From the NCBI RefSeq assembly GCF_000015725.1, contig NC_008825.1, positions 1 through 64,000 of the forward strand: a stretch of 64,000 nucleotides of DNA, in the 5' to 3' direction. Below the pieces are notes generated by a model. The model had not been told where the DNA came from, ran no database searches, and was given only the letters and a program-made list of their open reading frames with translations. Position 1 is the stretch's first letter. The number at the start of each line of letters is the position of its first letter. Below are positions 40,707-49,634 of the stretch, one piece after another. The position numbers and the translations under genes are program-made. This stretch comes from Methylibium petroleiphilum PM1. Lineage in GTDB: Bacteria > Pseudomonadota > Gammaproteobacteria > Burkholderiales > Burkholderiaceae_C.

Positions 40707-41323
40707 CGTTGAAGCAGCCTCGGCCGCGCGCGCTGGCGCTCGTTGCCGCGCTCGTGCTGGTGCAGTTCGCGGCGGGGTGCGCCAGCCCACCGCCCGAACG
40801 CTTCTACCGCCTGGCGGTCGCCGCGCCATCGGCCGCGGCGCCGGGCGCGGCGACGGCCGGCGACGGTCCGGTCGTCACCGTGGGCGCCGTGACCCTGCCC
40901 GCGCTGGTGGACCGGCCGCAGATCGTCACGCTCGCCGCCGGCAGCCGCGTCGAGGTCTCGGAGGCGCACCGCTGGGCCGAGCCGCTGCGCTTCGCGCTTG
41001 GGCGCGTGGTCGCCGAGCAGCTCGCCGCCGCGCTCGGCACGCCGCTCGTCTATGCCTACCCGCAGGTTGCGGTGGCCGACGCGGCCTTCCGCGTCACGCT
41101 GAACGTGCAGCGCCTCGACGCGACACGCGGCGTCGCGGTCGACGACGAGCTGCTGTGGACCGTGCGGCGCGTGGCCGACGGCCAGTTGCGCTCCGGACGC
41201 AGCCACGGCCGCGCGGTGCCCGTCGACGCGAGCTACGACGCGCTGGCCGCCGCGCACGTGGAGGCGATGGCGGCGGTGTCGGGCGACATTGCCCGGGCGA
41301 TCGGCGAGCTGGCGACACGCTGA
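40703..41323 (+). CDS. pqiC: PqiC-type outer-membrane lipoprotein (ABC-type auxiliary, DUF330)
   Basis: The 206-residue lipoprotein has a signal peptide and lipobox (VQFAAGC, Cys 26), then the DUF330 core FYRLAVAAP, VTLPALVDRPQIVT and HRWAEPLRFALGRVVAEQLAAAL. PqiC caps the PqiB tube at the outer membrane. It starts 4 bp inside the end of pqiB, completing a pqiA-A-B-C operon. It ends 10 bp before the convergent yihY gene. Confidence 0.93.
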   Translation: MTLKQPRPRALALVAALVLVQFAAGCASPPPERFYRLAVAAPSAAAPGAATAGDGPVVTVGAVTLPALVDRPQIVTLAAGSRVEVSEAHRWAEPLRFALGRVVAEQLAAALGTPLVYAYPQVAVADAAFRVTLNVQRLDATRGVAVDDELLWTVRRVADGQLRSGRSHGRAVPVDASYDALAAAHVEAMAAVSGDIARAIGELATR

Positions 41324-41333
41324 GCCGTTGCCG

Positions 41334-42218
41334 TCACGGCCCGCCGGCGCCGTCGAACTTCGGCGTGGCGTCGTGTGACATCGCGCGCAGCAGCACGGCG
41401 CACAGCAGCACGACGCAGGCCACGACGTAGAGCCACACCAGCAGGATCGCCACCGAGCCGGCGGCGCCGAAGGTCGACACCACCGCGCTGTGGCCGAGGT
41501 AGACGCTGACCAGGCCCTTGGCCGCCTCGAAGGCGAGCGCGCCGAACACCGCCACGCCGCCGAGCTGCCGACGCGGCAACCGCACCGGCAGCATCACGCG
41601 CAGCAGCAGTGCGACCATCGTCACCGTGACGGCGAAGGACACCAGCCACGGCAGCACCAGCAACCAACCGGCCTGCAGCAACCCGCCGGCCAGCATCGGC
41701 GTGAAGGCACCGCCCAGCGAGACGAGCAGCGAGTTCACCACCAGCGACGCGAGCAGCACGAAGCCGATGCCGATCACCACCGCCACGCCACGCAGCCGGG
41801 CCGACACCAGCGCTGCCAGCAGCCGGCCGAGCGGCAGATCGGGCGCGCCGTCACGGCGCCACAGCTGCTCGAAGGCGGCGCGCAACTCGGCGAACACCGC
41901 ACTGGCGCCGAACAGCGTGGCGCCGACGGCCGCCAGCGTGGCCCAGGCGCCGCGGGTCGAGCGGTAGGCGTTGGCGATCATCTCCTGCAGCAGCCGGCCG
42001 CCCTCGGTGCCGACCACGCGCGACAGCTGCGTCACCAGGTCCCCTTGCACCGCCTCGCGCCCCCACACCGCGCCGGCCACAGCGGTGGCGATCACGAGGA
42101 TCGGCGCGAGCGAGAACAGCGTGTAGAACGCCAGCGCGGCGGCGGTGCGGCCGATGCGCTGCTCGGCCCACAGCGTCCAGGCGCGAACCGCCACGCGGTC
42201 CCAGCGCGGCAGCTTCAC
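41334..42218 (-). CDS. YihY/BrkB-family inner-membrane protein
   Basis: The 294-residue protein has six predicted helices and the family pattern: TAAALAFYTLFSLAPILVIATAVAG near the N terminus, GRLLAALVSARLRGVAVVIGIGFVLLASLVVNSLL, and AVVSTFGAAGSVAILLVWLYVVACVVLLCAVL near the end. Members were once thought to be tRNA-processing (ribonuclease BN) proteins; the present view is transport or membrane homeostasis. GTG 42218 gives the usual amphipathic start. It follows a 64-residue small gene by 9 bp. Confidence 0.92.
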   Translation of the reverse strand: MKLPRWDRVAVRAWTLWAEQRIGRTAAALAFYTLFSLAPILVIATAVAGAVWGREAVQGDLVTQLSRVVGTEGGRLLQEMIANAYRSTRGAWATLAAVGATLFGASAVFAELRAAFEQLWRRDGAPDLPLGRLLAALVSARLRGVAVVIGIGFVLLASLVVNSLLVSLGGAFTPMLAGGLLQAGWLLVLPWLVSFAVTVTMVALLLRVMLPVRLPRRQLGGVAVFGALAFEAAKGLVSVYLGHSAVVSTFGAAGSVAILLVWLYVVACVVLLCAVLLRAMSHDATPKFDGAGGP

Positions 42219-42227
42219 CGCGGCGAC

Positions 42228-42422
42228 TCAATGCGTGGTGGCGCGGGGCGAGGGCCGGGCTGGAGGATCGGCCGGCTTCACGGCGCCGCCTTCCTCTTCC
42301 CAGGTGCGGACCGCCTCGCGATCGAGCAGCGCTTCACGCTGCGCCTTGCGACGCGACAGGTTGCGAACCAGTTGCATGGCCAGGCCGGAGGTCACGGTGA
42401 ACATGAGGATCTTGCGCAGCAT
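42228..42422 (-). CDS. Small basic protein with N-terminal hydrophobic stretch
   Basis: The 64-residue protein begins MLRKILMFTVTSGLAMQLVRNL, a possible membrane-associated helix, followed by a basic segment and a Pro/Ala-rich tail. A GGGAG ribosome site lies 8 bp before ATG 42422. It is 9 bp upstream of yihY and probably translated with it. It is not a known family to me. Confidence 0.65.
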   Translation of the reverse strand: MLRKILMFTVTSGLAMQLVRNLSRRKAQREALLDREAVRTWEEEGGAVKPADPPARPSPRATTH

Positions 42423-42601
42423 GAGCGGCTCCCTGCGCACGGGCCGGGGCGCGAATGCGCCGGCCGCGCGTGCGCGCGTCATGAGGCAAGGATAGGAGGG
42501 TGGTGGTGTCGCGTCCGTCGGGCGGCGGCGCGAGCGCGTGTCGGCGTCGTCCGACACGGGGCGGGGCACGGCGGCAGGCGCCGCGCCACGCCCGGGGTCG
42601 A

Positions 42602-42904
42602 TCAGTCGCCGAAGAACAGGCGGAACACCTCGGGCTCGTGCACCTCGCGGGTGTGCAGGCCCTGGAAGGCTTCGCGGAACGGCTCCGACGGCGGCAGCAG
42701 GTCGAGGTCGGCCGCCATGGTCTCGACCCAGGCCGGCGAAGCCGCCTCGATGCGTTCGCCCAGCGGGCGCTGGCCGAGCACGACGAGGCGCTGGGTCAGC
42801 GAATCGGCGAACGAGGGCAGTTCCTCCCATTCGATCGCATCGCGGCTGCGCAGGGCGTGCAGCGACGAAGAACGGTGGGCAGTGTTGGTGTGTGCGTAGC
42901 TCAT
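42602..42904 (-). CDS. Small protein of unknown function
   Basis: The 100-residue protein has an acidic C-terminal half: IEWEELPSFADSLTQRLVVLGQRPLGERIEAASPAW, LPPSEPFREAFQGLHTREVHEPEVFRLFF. It looks cytoplasmic and helical, without cysteine or membrane segments. ATG 42904 lacks a clear ribosome site, but third-position GC bias supports translation. It is monocistronic and divergent from the SET-domain gene. I cannot assign a function. Confidence 0.65.
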   Translation of the reverse strand: MSYAHTNTAHRSSSLHALRSRDAIEWEELPSFADSLTQRLVVLGQRPLGERIEAASPAWVETMAADLDLLPPSEPFREAFQGLHTREVHEPEVFRLFFGD

Positions 42905-43072
42905 GGTGTGTGCTGACGTCGATGGGACTGGTACGAAGCTTATCGGCCGCGCACCCCGGACATGAAGGGGAAAAGCGGGCCTTCGCCGGGTCAGTTCTCC
43001 ACCCTGCCGCCTGCGAACGTGACATCCGACGCGCGCTTTGGAAGCGCGCTGACTTGACGCGACAATCGATCC

Positions 43073-43552
43073 ATGCCGCGCATCAGCGCGAACGTCCCCG
43101 CCGCAGAAACCCGCGCCGTCCCGCCGCGCGCCAAGGGCGTGCCGGCCGATCCGCAGAAGTTCGCCGTCAGCGTGCGGCCCAGTCGGATCGACGGCCAGGG
43201 CGCGTTCGCCGCCGAGGCCATTCCGGCGCGCCGCAAGATCGGCGAGATCCGCGGCGAATCGATCAGCGTGCGCGAGGCGCGCCGCCGCGCCAGAGGCCAG
43301 GCCCGCATCATGATCGTCGAGGTGTCCGAGCGGCGGGCGATCGACGCCTCGCAGTCGGCCGATCCGCTGCGCTTCACCAACCACTCCTGCGCGCCCAACG
43401 CGTCGCTGCGCATCCGCCAGGGGCGCGTGGAGTTCTACGCCATGCGCGACATCGCGGTCGGTGAGGAGCTCTGCGTCGACTACGGCGAGAGCCACCACGA
43501 AGGCCGGCTGCGCTGTCGCTGCGGCGCGCCGAACTGCGCGGGGCGACTTTGA
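43073..43552 (+). CDS. SET-domain protein (lysine methyltransferase type)
   Basis: The 159-residue protein is a compact SET domain: VRPSRIDGQGAFAAEAIPA (near 35), the SAM-binding RFTNHSCAPNA near 101, the catalytic-tyrosine stretch GEELCVDYGE near 133, and a post-SET zinc-type CRCGAPNCAGRL (Cys 148, 150, 155) at the C terminus. SET enzymes methylate lysines using S-adenosylmethionine; bacterial targets are largely unknown. All key residues are present. It stands alone, followed by a GC-rich repeat. Confidence 0.92.
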   Translation: MPRISANVPAAETRAVPPRAKGVPADPQKFAVSVRPSRIDGQGAFAAEAIPARRKIGEIRGESISVREARRRARGQARIMIVEVSERRAIDASQSADPLRFTNHSCAPNASLRIRQGRVEFYAMRDIAVGEELCVDYGESHHEGRLRCRCGAPNCAGRL

Positions 43553-43563
43553 TGTGGGCCCCC

Positions 43564-43632
43564 GGCTGCGGCGTACCGCAGCCTGCCCCCGAGGGGGCGC
43601 CCGGCCGGCTTGGGGCGGCCCGGCGCTCGGTC
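43564..43632. repeat. Dispersed GC-rich repeat with two hairpins
   Basis: Two perfect stems in tandem, GGCTGCGG-CGTA-CCGCAGCC (43564-43583) and GCCCCC-GA-GGGGGC (43585-43598), are followed by a conserved-looking tail to about 43632. The reverse complement of the second hairpin and tail recurs at 38266-38343. It lies between the SET gene and the convergent ybhN-like gene and may act as a two-way transcription barrier. Confidence 0.7.
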
Positions 43633-43652
43633 GGGTGGGTGCCTACGGGCCG

Positions 43653-44651
43653 TCAGCCGCGCGCGGGCGCCGCCAGACGGCGCGCCTTCAGTTCCATCGC
43701 CAGGTAGGCCAGCGTCGCCACCGCCAGCGGGCCCAGGTAGTAGAGCGCCCGGTAGGCCAGCAGCGCACCGAGCAGTTCGTGTTTCGGCAGCTCGTGCGAC
43801 AGCAGCGCCACGAACACCGCCTCCAGCACGCCCAGGCCGGCGGGCACGTGGGTGATCACGCCGGCGATCGCGGCCACCAGCAGCACGCCCAGCACGGTGG
43901 GGAAGTCGATGCGCTGCTGCAGCAGCACGAACACCAGCGTGGCCATCAGCAGCCAGTTGGCGCTGGACATCGCCAGCTGCAGCAGCGCGAAGCGGCCGGA
44001 GGGCAGATCGAGCCGGTGGCCGCGCAGCGTCCAGCTGCGCTGCGGCGAGAAGGCGCACAGCGCCACGTAGGCGACGGCTGCCGCCAGCAGCACCCCACCC
44101 AGCACCTGCAAGGCCCGACCATCGAGCTTCCAGTCGGGCGGCGGCGCCAGCGGCCACAGCAGGAACACCGTGCCGGCGAGCAGCAGGTAGCCGAGCCAGT
44201 TGGTCAGCATGCTGATCGACAGCACGCGCGTGATCACCTCGTTGTCCAGCCCCAGCCGTGCGTACAGCCGGTAGCGGAAGGCCACGCCGCCGACCAGCGA
44301 GCCCAGGTTCAGGTTGAAGGCGTAGCTGACGAAGTTGACGCCCATCACCGTGCGCGGCCCGAGCGGGTGGCCGGTGCTGTGGCGGCCCAGCAGGTCGAAG
44401 CAGCTGTAGAGCGCATAGCTGGCCGCGGCCAGCGCGGCGGCGGCCCACAGGCTCGCGGCAGGCAGTTTCTTCACCGACGCCGTCACCTCGGTCCATTCCA
44501 CCGTGCGGGCCTGGGTCACCAGCAGGTAGGTGACGAACGCGAAGAAGGCCAACGTGAGGCCGCGTTTCGCCCAAGGCCACCAGGGCCGCGACGTGAGGCC
44601 GCGTCGCCCGCCCGCAGCGTGGCGCGGTCCGGCCGCGGTGCGCCGGGGCAT
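43653..44651 (-). CDS. ybhN: YbhN/UPF0104-family inner-membrane protein
   Basis: The 332-residue protein has about eight helices and the UPF0104/LPG-synthase-like pattern: MGVNFVSYAFNLNLGSLVGGVAFRYRLYARLG near 110 and AAIAGVITHVPAGLGVLEAVFVALL near 255. In E. coli it forms an operon with clsB and ybhP, as here. Its role may be lipid translocation or modification; this is not established. I used ATG 44651. A GTG at 44681, 6 bp after the clsB stop, would add ten residues. Confidence 0.9.
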   Translation of the reverse strand: MPRRTAAGPRHAAGGRRGLTSRPWWPWAKRGLTLAFFAFVTYLLVTQARTVEWTEVTASVKKLPAASLWAAAALAAASYALYSCFDLLGRHSTGHPLGPRTVMGVNFVSYAFNLNLGSLVGGVAFRYRLYARLGLDNEVITRVLSISMLTNWLGYLLLAGTVFLLWPLAPPPDWKLDGRALQVLGGVLLAAAVAYVALCAFSPQRSWTLRGHRLDLPSGRFALLQLAMSSANWLLMATLVFVLLQQRIDFPTVLGVLLVAAIAGVITHVPAGLGVLEAVFVALLSHELPKHELLGALLAYRALYYLGPLAVATLAYLAMELKARRLAAPARG

Positions 44652-44686
44652 CGCCGTCGCGGAGGCCGGCCCGGCCGCCACCGCCG

Positions 44687-45937
44687 TCAGCTCCGCGCCG
44701 GCTCGGTGAGCCGCTCGGCGCCGGCGGCCGGCGCGTGCGACACCGAGCTGAGCCGGGGCGCATGCGCCGGCAGCCAGCCGGCCCACGCCGGGTAGCGGCG
44801 CAGGAAGTGGAAGACGAAGAAGCTGCGCACCAGCCGCCACAGGCTGGACTCCTGCAGGTCGGTGGCCTCGATGCGCTTGCAGCAGTGGGCCATCAGGTGA
44901 TCGAGCCGCTCGCCCAGCTGGCGGTTGAAGTCCCGGTCGCGGATCATCACGTTGGCCTCGAGGTTGAGCGACAGGCTCAGCGGATCGAGGTTGCTGGAGC
45001 CCACGGTGGACCACTCGTCGTCGGCCACTGCCACCTTGCCGTGCAGCGGGCGCTCGCAGTACTCGTAGATGTGCACGCCGGCGCGCAGCAGGTGGTGGTA
45101 CAGCATCTCCGCGGCGCTCTTGACGATGGCCATGTCGGGCTCGCCCTGCAGGATCAGCGAGACCTGCACGCCCCGCCGCGCCGCCCGGCGCAGCTCCCTC
45201 AGCAACCGGTAGCCGGGGAAGAAGTAGGCATTGGCGATCACCAGACGGTGGCGCGCGGCGCGGATCACGGCGCGGTAGTGGCGCTCGATGTCCTGCGGGT
45301 GCTCGCGGTTGTCGCGCGTGACGAACATCGCCTGGGCGGCGCCGGCGGCGGCCTGCGGCGGCAGCGCCGACGGCGGTGCGCGACGTCGGAACCAGCGGCG
45401 CTCCGAGGAGGACCGGCCCGGGCGCCCTTCGACGATGGCCTGCTGCACGAAGCGCTGGATGTGCGCCACCAGCGGGCCTTCCAGCTCCACCGCGTAGTCC
45501 TGCTTGGCCTCGGGCCCGAAGTCGGCCAGGTGATCGGCCGAATAGTTGATGCCGCCGACGAAGGCGCGCTCGCCGTCCACCACCACGATCTTGCGGTGCA
45601 TGCGGCGGAACAGGTTGGTGCGCCAGCCGAACAGCCGCGTGCCGGGGTCGAACACGTGCACGCGCACGCCGGCCTCGGTGAGCGCGCCGATGAAGGCCGG
45701 CGACAGGTCGGGCGAGCCGAAGCCGTCGATCGTGATGTCGACCTTCGCGCCATTGCGTGCCGCCGACAGCAGCGCGGCATGCAGCGCGAGCCCGACCTTG
45801 TCCTCGAACAGGATGAAGGTCTCCAGCAACACCTCGTGGCGCGCCGCGGCGATGGCCTCGAACACGCGCGGGAAGTAGGCCTCGCCGTTCTCCAGCAGCG
45901 TGAAGCGGTTGCCGTCGACCCAGCGTGGCGCGCTCAC
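44687..45937 (-). CDS. clsB: Cardiolipin synthase B (phospholipase D family)
   Basis: The 416-residue enzyme has two HKD active sites. The first is [18 protein letters not shown] near 113, with the metal- and phosphate-type residues H-K-D. The second is [20 protein letters not shown] near 298. It joins two phospholipids, or phosphatidylethanolamine and phosphatidylglycerol, to make cardiolipin. GTG 45937 overlaps the stop of the upstream gene as GTGA, so translation is coupled. It is the middle gene of the ybhP-clsB-ybhN order. Confidence 0.94.
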   Translation of the reverse strand: MSAPRWVDGNRFTLLENGEAYFPRVFEAIAAARHEVLLETFILFEDKVGLALHAALLSAARNGAKVDITIDGFGSPDLSPAFIGALTEAGVRVHVFDPGTRLFGWRTNLFRRMHRKIVVVDGERAFVGGINYSADHLADFGPEAKQDYAVELEGPLVAHIQRFVQQAIVEGRPGRSSSERRWFRRRAPPSALPPQAAAGAAQAMFVTRDNREHPQDIERHYRAVIRAARHRLVIANAYFFPGYRLLRELRRAARRGVQVSLILQGEPDMAIVKSAAEMLYHHLLRAGVHIYEYCERPLHGKVAVADDEWSTVGSSNLDPLSLSLNLEANVMIRDRDFNRQLGERLDHLMAHCCKRIEATDLQESSLWRLVRSFFVFHFLRRYPAWAGWLPAHAPRLSSVSHAPAAGAERLTEPARS

Positions 45938-46704
45938 AGCGAGATCTCCGCTGCCAGCGGCGCATGGTCCGACAGGTGCGACCACGGCCTGCGCGGCAGC
46001 ACCATGGGTGCGTGCACCGCGGCGTTGCGCACGTAGATGCGGTCGAGCTGCAGCATCGGGAAGCGGGCCGGGAAGGTGCGGGCGGAAGTGCCTCCCGAGT
46101 GCAGGAACACCTCGCGCAGGCCGGCGCGGTGCTCCAGCACGCGGTGCGCGCTGCGCCGCCAGTCGTTGAAGTCGCCGGCCACCACCAGCGGCGCGTCGGC
46201 CGGCACCTCGCGCTCGACCAGCTCGCACAACAGCGCGAGCTGGCGGCTGCGGTGCGACTCCTGCAGGCCCAGGTGCACGCACACCGCGTGCACGTTGGCG
46301 CTGCGGCCGGGCAACTGCAGCACGCAGTGCAGCAGGCCGCGCCGCTCGGGCCCGCTGATCGACACGTCGAGGTTCTCGTGCCGCAGGATCGGGAACTTGG
46401 ACAGCACCGCGTTGCCGTGGTGGCCGTGCGGATAGACCGCGTTGCGGCCGTAGGCGAACTGAGGCCAGATCGAGTCGGCCAGGAACTCGTAGTGCGGCAC
46501 CGCCGGCCAGTTGGCGAGGCGGGCCGTGTGGCGCTCGTGCGTGCCCTGCACTTCCTGCAGGAACACCACGTCGGCACCCACGGTGCGAACTGCGTCGCGC
46601 AGCTCATGCAGCATGAACTTGCGGTTGAACGAGGTGAAGCCCTTGTGGGTGTTCACGGTCAGCACCTTGAAGGCGAAGGAGGACGAGGCGTCGGCGGAAC
46701 TCAT
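45934..46704 (-). CDS. ybhP: YbhP-like endonuclease/exonuclease/phosphatase-family protein
   Basis: The 256-residue protein has the EEP motifs: [10 protein letters not shown] near 15, VFLQEVQG near 48 (metal Glu), VCVHLGL near 143, VVAGDFNDW near 176 and the final [11 protein letters not shown], the catalytic Asp-His. In E. coli the ortholog shares an operon with clsB and ybhN, and the order is the same here. The substrate could be a phospholipid headgroup or a nucleic acid. It is the operon's first gene, with a promoter expected in the 137-bp gap shared with the divergent exonuclease. Confidence 0.92.
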   Translation of the reverse strand: MSSADASSSFAFKVLTVNTHKGFTSFNRKFMLHELRDAVRTVGADVVFLQEVQGTHERHTARLANWPAVPHYEFLADSIWPQFAYGRNAVYPHGHHGNAVLSKFPILRHENLDVSISGPERRGLLHCVLQLPGRSANVHAVCVHLGLQESHRSRQLALLCELVEREVPADAPLVVAGDFNDWRRSAHRVLEHRAGLREVFLHSGGTSARTFPARFPMLQLDRIYVRNAAVHAPMVLPRRPWSHLSDHAPLAAEISL

Positions 46705-46841
46705 GGCAAGGAAGAGGAGACGATCCCATTTGTACCGAGCGCCGCGCGCCGGCGCTGTAGGAGGAAGGCGCGTGCCGCCGACGGACGGCGGCGCTGGCGC
46801 GGCCCCGGGCCGGTTCGGGCGACACTCGCGGCTGCTCCCGC

Positions 46842-47468
46842 ATGGAAACCATCGCCGTCATCGACTTCGAAACCACCGGCATCTCGCCCGGCCAGGGCGC
46901 GCGCGCCACCGAGATCGCCGCGGTGCTGGTGCGCGGCGGGCAGATCGTCGGCCGCTACCAGAGCCTGATGAACAGCGGCGCCTGGGTGCCGCCGTTCATC
47001 GAGCAGCTCACCGGCATCAGCAACCGCATGCTGGAGCGCGCGCCGCCGGCCGAGCGGGTGATGCGCGAGGTGCTCGACTTCACCGCCGGCTGCCCGCTGG
47101 TGGCGCACAACGCGGCCTTCGACCGCGGTTTCTGGCAGGCCGAGCGCGCCCGCGCCGGCTGTGACGAGGACGCCGCCCACGCGTTCGCCTGCACGCTGTT
47201 GCTGGCGCGCCGCCTCTACCCCGAAGCGCCGAACCACCGGCTGGGCACGCTCGCGAAGCTGCATGCGCTCCCCGACGGCGGCCGCGCCCACCGCGCGCTG
47301 GCCGATGCCGAGACCGCCGCCCACCTTTTGCTGCGCATGCAGGACGACCTGCGCGTCCGCTTTGCCGCCGAGCTAGCCGAGCGTGCGGTGAGTCATGCGC
47401 TGCTGGCCCGCCTGCAGCGAGCGCAGCGCAGCGGCCTGCGGCGCTGCCTGGCCGAGGCCGGCCTGTGA
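46842..47468 (+). CDS. DnaQ-like 3'-5' exonuclease
   Basis: The 208-residue DEDDh exonuclease has motif I VIDFETTG (Asp 8, Glu 10), motif [14 protein letters not shown] near 87, and motif [20 protein letters not shown] near 147. It resembles the epsilon subunit domain or a stand-alone proofreading or RNA-processing exonuclease. Its stop overlaps the downstream fliA-like GTG start by 4 bp, so the pair is co-translated. Confidence 0.92.
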   Translation: METIAVIDFETTGISPGQGARATEIAAVLVRGGQIVGRYQSLMNSGAWVPPFIEQLTGISNRMLERAPPAERVMREVLDFTAGCPLVAHNAAFDRGFWQAERARAGCDEDAAHAFACTLLLARRLYPEAPNHRLGTLAKLHALPDGGRAHRALADAETAAHLLLRMQDDLRVRFAAELAERAVSHALLARLQRAQRSGLRRCLAEAGL

Positions 47469-48262
47469 GTCCCCGCAAGCCAGGGACTCAAGTTCCAGCG
47501 GCGGTGACCGACAACACGGCCATGGCTCCCTCCACCGCCGACACCGCGGCCACCGTGCGCAACGAGCAGTTGCACCAGCACGGCGCGCTGGTGCGCCGCA
47601 TCGCCAAGCGCATGCGCGCGCGGCTGCCGGCCAACGTGGAGATGGACGAGCTGTTGCAGGCCGGCCTGATCGGCCTGAACGAGGCGATCACCCGCTTCGA
47701 GGAAAGCTTCGGCGCCAGCTTCGACACCTATGCCTCGCGCCGCATCGAAGGCGCCATGCTCGACAGCCTGCGCGCCGCCGACACCCTGTCGCGCGACGCC
47801 CGTGCCCACCAGCGCGCCATCCGCGCCGCGGTGCAGGCGCTCGAGCACCGCCTGCTGCGCCCGCCGCGCGCGATGGAAGTGGCCAGCGAGCTCGGCTGGT
47901 CGCTGGCGCGCCTGCACCAGCGCCTGGTGGAGGCCGGCGCCGCCGGCCAACGCGCCGGCGACGCGCCGCTCGACGGCCTGGCTGACGAGGCCTCGGCCCG
48001 CGGCGCCGAGGACGACCTGCACGCCACCGCCGACGACCACGCCGACCCGCTGGCCGCCCTGCAGCGCCGCCAGCGCACGACAGCCCTCAACGCGGCGTTC
48101 GACACGCTCGAAGAGCGCGAGCAGCTGATGATGAAGATGATCTACGAGCGCGGCCTGGACCACCAGGACGCCGCCGAGTCGCTGGGCGTCAGCCCCTCGC
48201 GCGTGTCGCAGATGCACGCGGTGGTGGTGCAGAAGCTCAAGCGGCGGTTGAAGGACTGGTAG
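47465..48262 (+). CDS. fliA: FliA-type RNA polymerase sigma factor (sigma-28 like)
   Basis: The 265-residue protein has sigma region 2 (LVRRIAKRMRARLPANVEMDELLQAGLIGLNEAITRFEESFGASFDTYASRRIEGAMLDSLR), region 3 and region 4 (LEEREQLMMKMIYERGLDHQDAAESLGVSPSRVSQMHAVVVQKLKRRL). The RRIEGAMLDSLR and VSPSRVSQMHA stretches are typical of FliA, which transcribes late flagellar genes. No flagellar gene is in this window. GTG 47465 overlaps the previous stop; ATG 47522 is an alternative that skips a low-complexity start. Confidence 0.88.
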   Translation: MSPRKPGTQVPAAVTDNTAMAPSTADTAATVRNEQLHQHGALVRRIAKRMRARLPANVEMDELLQAGLIGLNEAITRFEESFGASFDTYASRRIEGAMLDSLRAADTLSRDARAHQRAIRAAVQALEHRLLRPPRAMEVASELGWSLARLHQRLVEAGAAGQRAGDAPLDGLADEASARGAEDDLHATADDHADPLAALQRRQRTTALNAAFDTLEEREQLMMKMIYERGLDHQDAAESLGVSPSRVSQMHAVVVQKLKRRLKDW

Positions 48263-48293
48263 AGCCCTGCCGCGCGACGCGCGCCGCGCCGCA

Positions 48294-48431
48294 TCAGGCC
48301 TTGCGCAGCCTCCGCCCCACCCAGCGCGAGCGGCACAAGGCGACGAACTCCACCGCCCCCCACAGCAGCGCGCTGCCGAGGGCGCGCGCCGGAAGGCCGA
48401 AAGGCTGGCGTCGAGTGCGACCGTCGTTCAT
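48294..48431 (-). CDS. Possible 45-residue protein
   Basis: The short frame reads MNDGRTRRQPFGLPARALGS, then a mildly hydrophobic helix with a basic end (RRLRKA). AGGGAG lies 6 bp before ATG 48431, a strong ribosome site. It is not a known family; the basic ends and hydrophobic centre could suit a small membrane-associated peptide. It lies between the sigma gene and the peptidase gene. The call rests on the ribosome site and length only. Confidence 0.45.
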   Translation of the reverse strand: MNDGRTRRQPFGLPARALGSALLWGAVEFVALCRSRWVGRRLRKA

Positions 48432-48602
48432 GGGGGCTCCCTGCATTGCGCCGGACCTGGAACAGGCCCGTGCCGACGCACGCTAGCGGCGGCCTATGAC
48501 ACCTTGATGGCGGTGCGGTGAAACCCGCCGCGGCGCATGAAGAAGGCCGTGCCGGCGGGTCGGCGCCGCTATCCTGGGGTTCCCGTGGCCGGACTGTGCC
48601 GA

Positions 48603-49634
48603 GTGACCTCTCCTGAACTGGCCGAACTCGCCGAACTGCAGCGCATCGTCGAGCAAGGCGGCGCGCACCTGCAGCAGCGCGTGGTGTGCGAGGTGAGCGT
48701 CGGCGACGGCCTCTGTCTGCCGGTCCACGCCATCACGCTGGGCAATCCCGATCCGGCGCTGCCGGCGGTCGGTTTCTTCGGCGGCGTGCACGGGCTGGAG
48801 CGGATCGGCGCCGAGGTGGTGCTGGCCTGCCTGCGCAGCGTGGTGAACCGCCTGTCGTGGGACGTGCTGCTGCACCGCCAGCTCGACATGTTGCGCCTGG
48901 TGTTCATGCCGCTGGTCAACCCCGGTGGGCTGTGGCGCGGCACGCGCGCCAACCCGCAAGGCGTGGACCTGATGCGCAATGCACCGGTCGACGCCGACGA
49001 CCGCGCGCCCTTCCTGGTGGGCGGCCAGCGGCTCAGCGCCGGCCTGCCGTGGTACCGCGGCGCGCTGGGCGCCGCGATGGAGGCCGAGAGCCAGGCGCTG
49101 TGCTGCGTGGTGCAGGAGGAGCTGCTGACGCGGCGCTTCAGCGTCGCGGTCGACTGCCACTCGGGCTTCGGCCTGCACGACCGCATCTGGTTTCCCTACG
49201 CCCACACGGCGCGGCCGATCCCGCACCTGGCGGAGATGCATGCGCTGAACGCCCTGCTCGACCAGGCGCACACCCACCACCGCTACGTGTTCGAGCCGCA
49301 GAGCCGTCAGTACCTGGCGCACGGCGACCTGTGGGACCACCTCTATCTGCGCGCCAGCGAGCAGCATTCCGAGCGTGTGTTCCTGCCGCTGACGCTGGAG
49401 ATGGGCTCGTGGCTGTGGGTGAAGAAGAACCCGCGCCAGCTGTTCACGCGCCACGGCCTGTTCAACCCGCTGATCCAGCACCGCCAGCAGCGCGTGCTGC
49501 GGCGGCACGTGGCCTGGCTGGATTTCATCGCCCGCGCCGCCTGCGGCCATGCCGCCTGGCTGCCGCAGGGCACGGCGCGCGAGCAGCACCAGGAGCAGGC
49601 GCTGGCGCGCTGGTACCGGGGGGTGCGGCGGTGA
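48603..49634 (+). CDS. M14-family zinc carboxypeptidase-like protein
   Basis: The 343-residue protein resembles DUF2817/M14 peptidases: GFFGGVHGLERIG near 60 carries the zinc ligands His and Glu, followed by MPLVNPGGLWRGTR near 103, DCHSGFG near 183 with the third zinc His, and a C-terminal catalytic-Glu-type stretch PLTLEMGSW near 262. The substrate may be a peptide or an acylated amino acid. GTG 48603 was chosen; ATG 48537 would add 22 basic residues without likeness to the family. It overlaps the next gene by 4 bp. Confidence 0.85.
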   Translation: MTSPELAELAELQRIVEQGGAHLQQRVVCEVSVGDGLCLPVHAITLGNPDPALPAVGFFGGVHGLERIGAEVVLACLRSVVNRLSWDVLLHRQLDMLRLVFMPLVNPGGLWRGTRANPQGVDLMRNAPVDADDRAPFLVGGQRLSAGLPWYRGALGAAMEAESQALCCVVQEELLTRRFSVAVDCHSGFGLHDRIWFPYAHTARPIPHLAEMHALNALLDQAHTHHRYVFEPQSRQYLAHGDLWDHLYLRASEQHSERVFLPLTLEMGSWLWVKKNPRQLFTRHGLFNPLIQHRQQRVLRRHVAWLDFIARAACGHAAWLPQGTAREQHQEQALARWYRGVRR

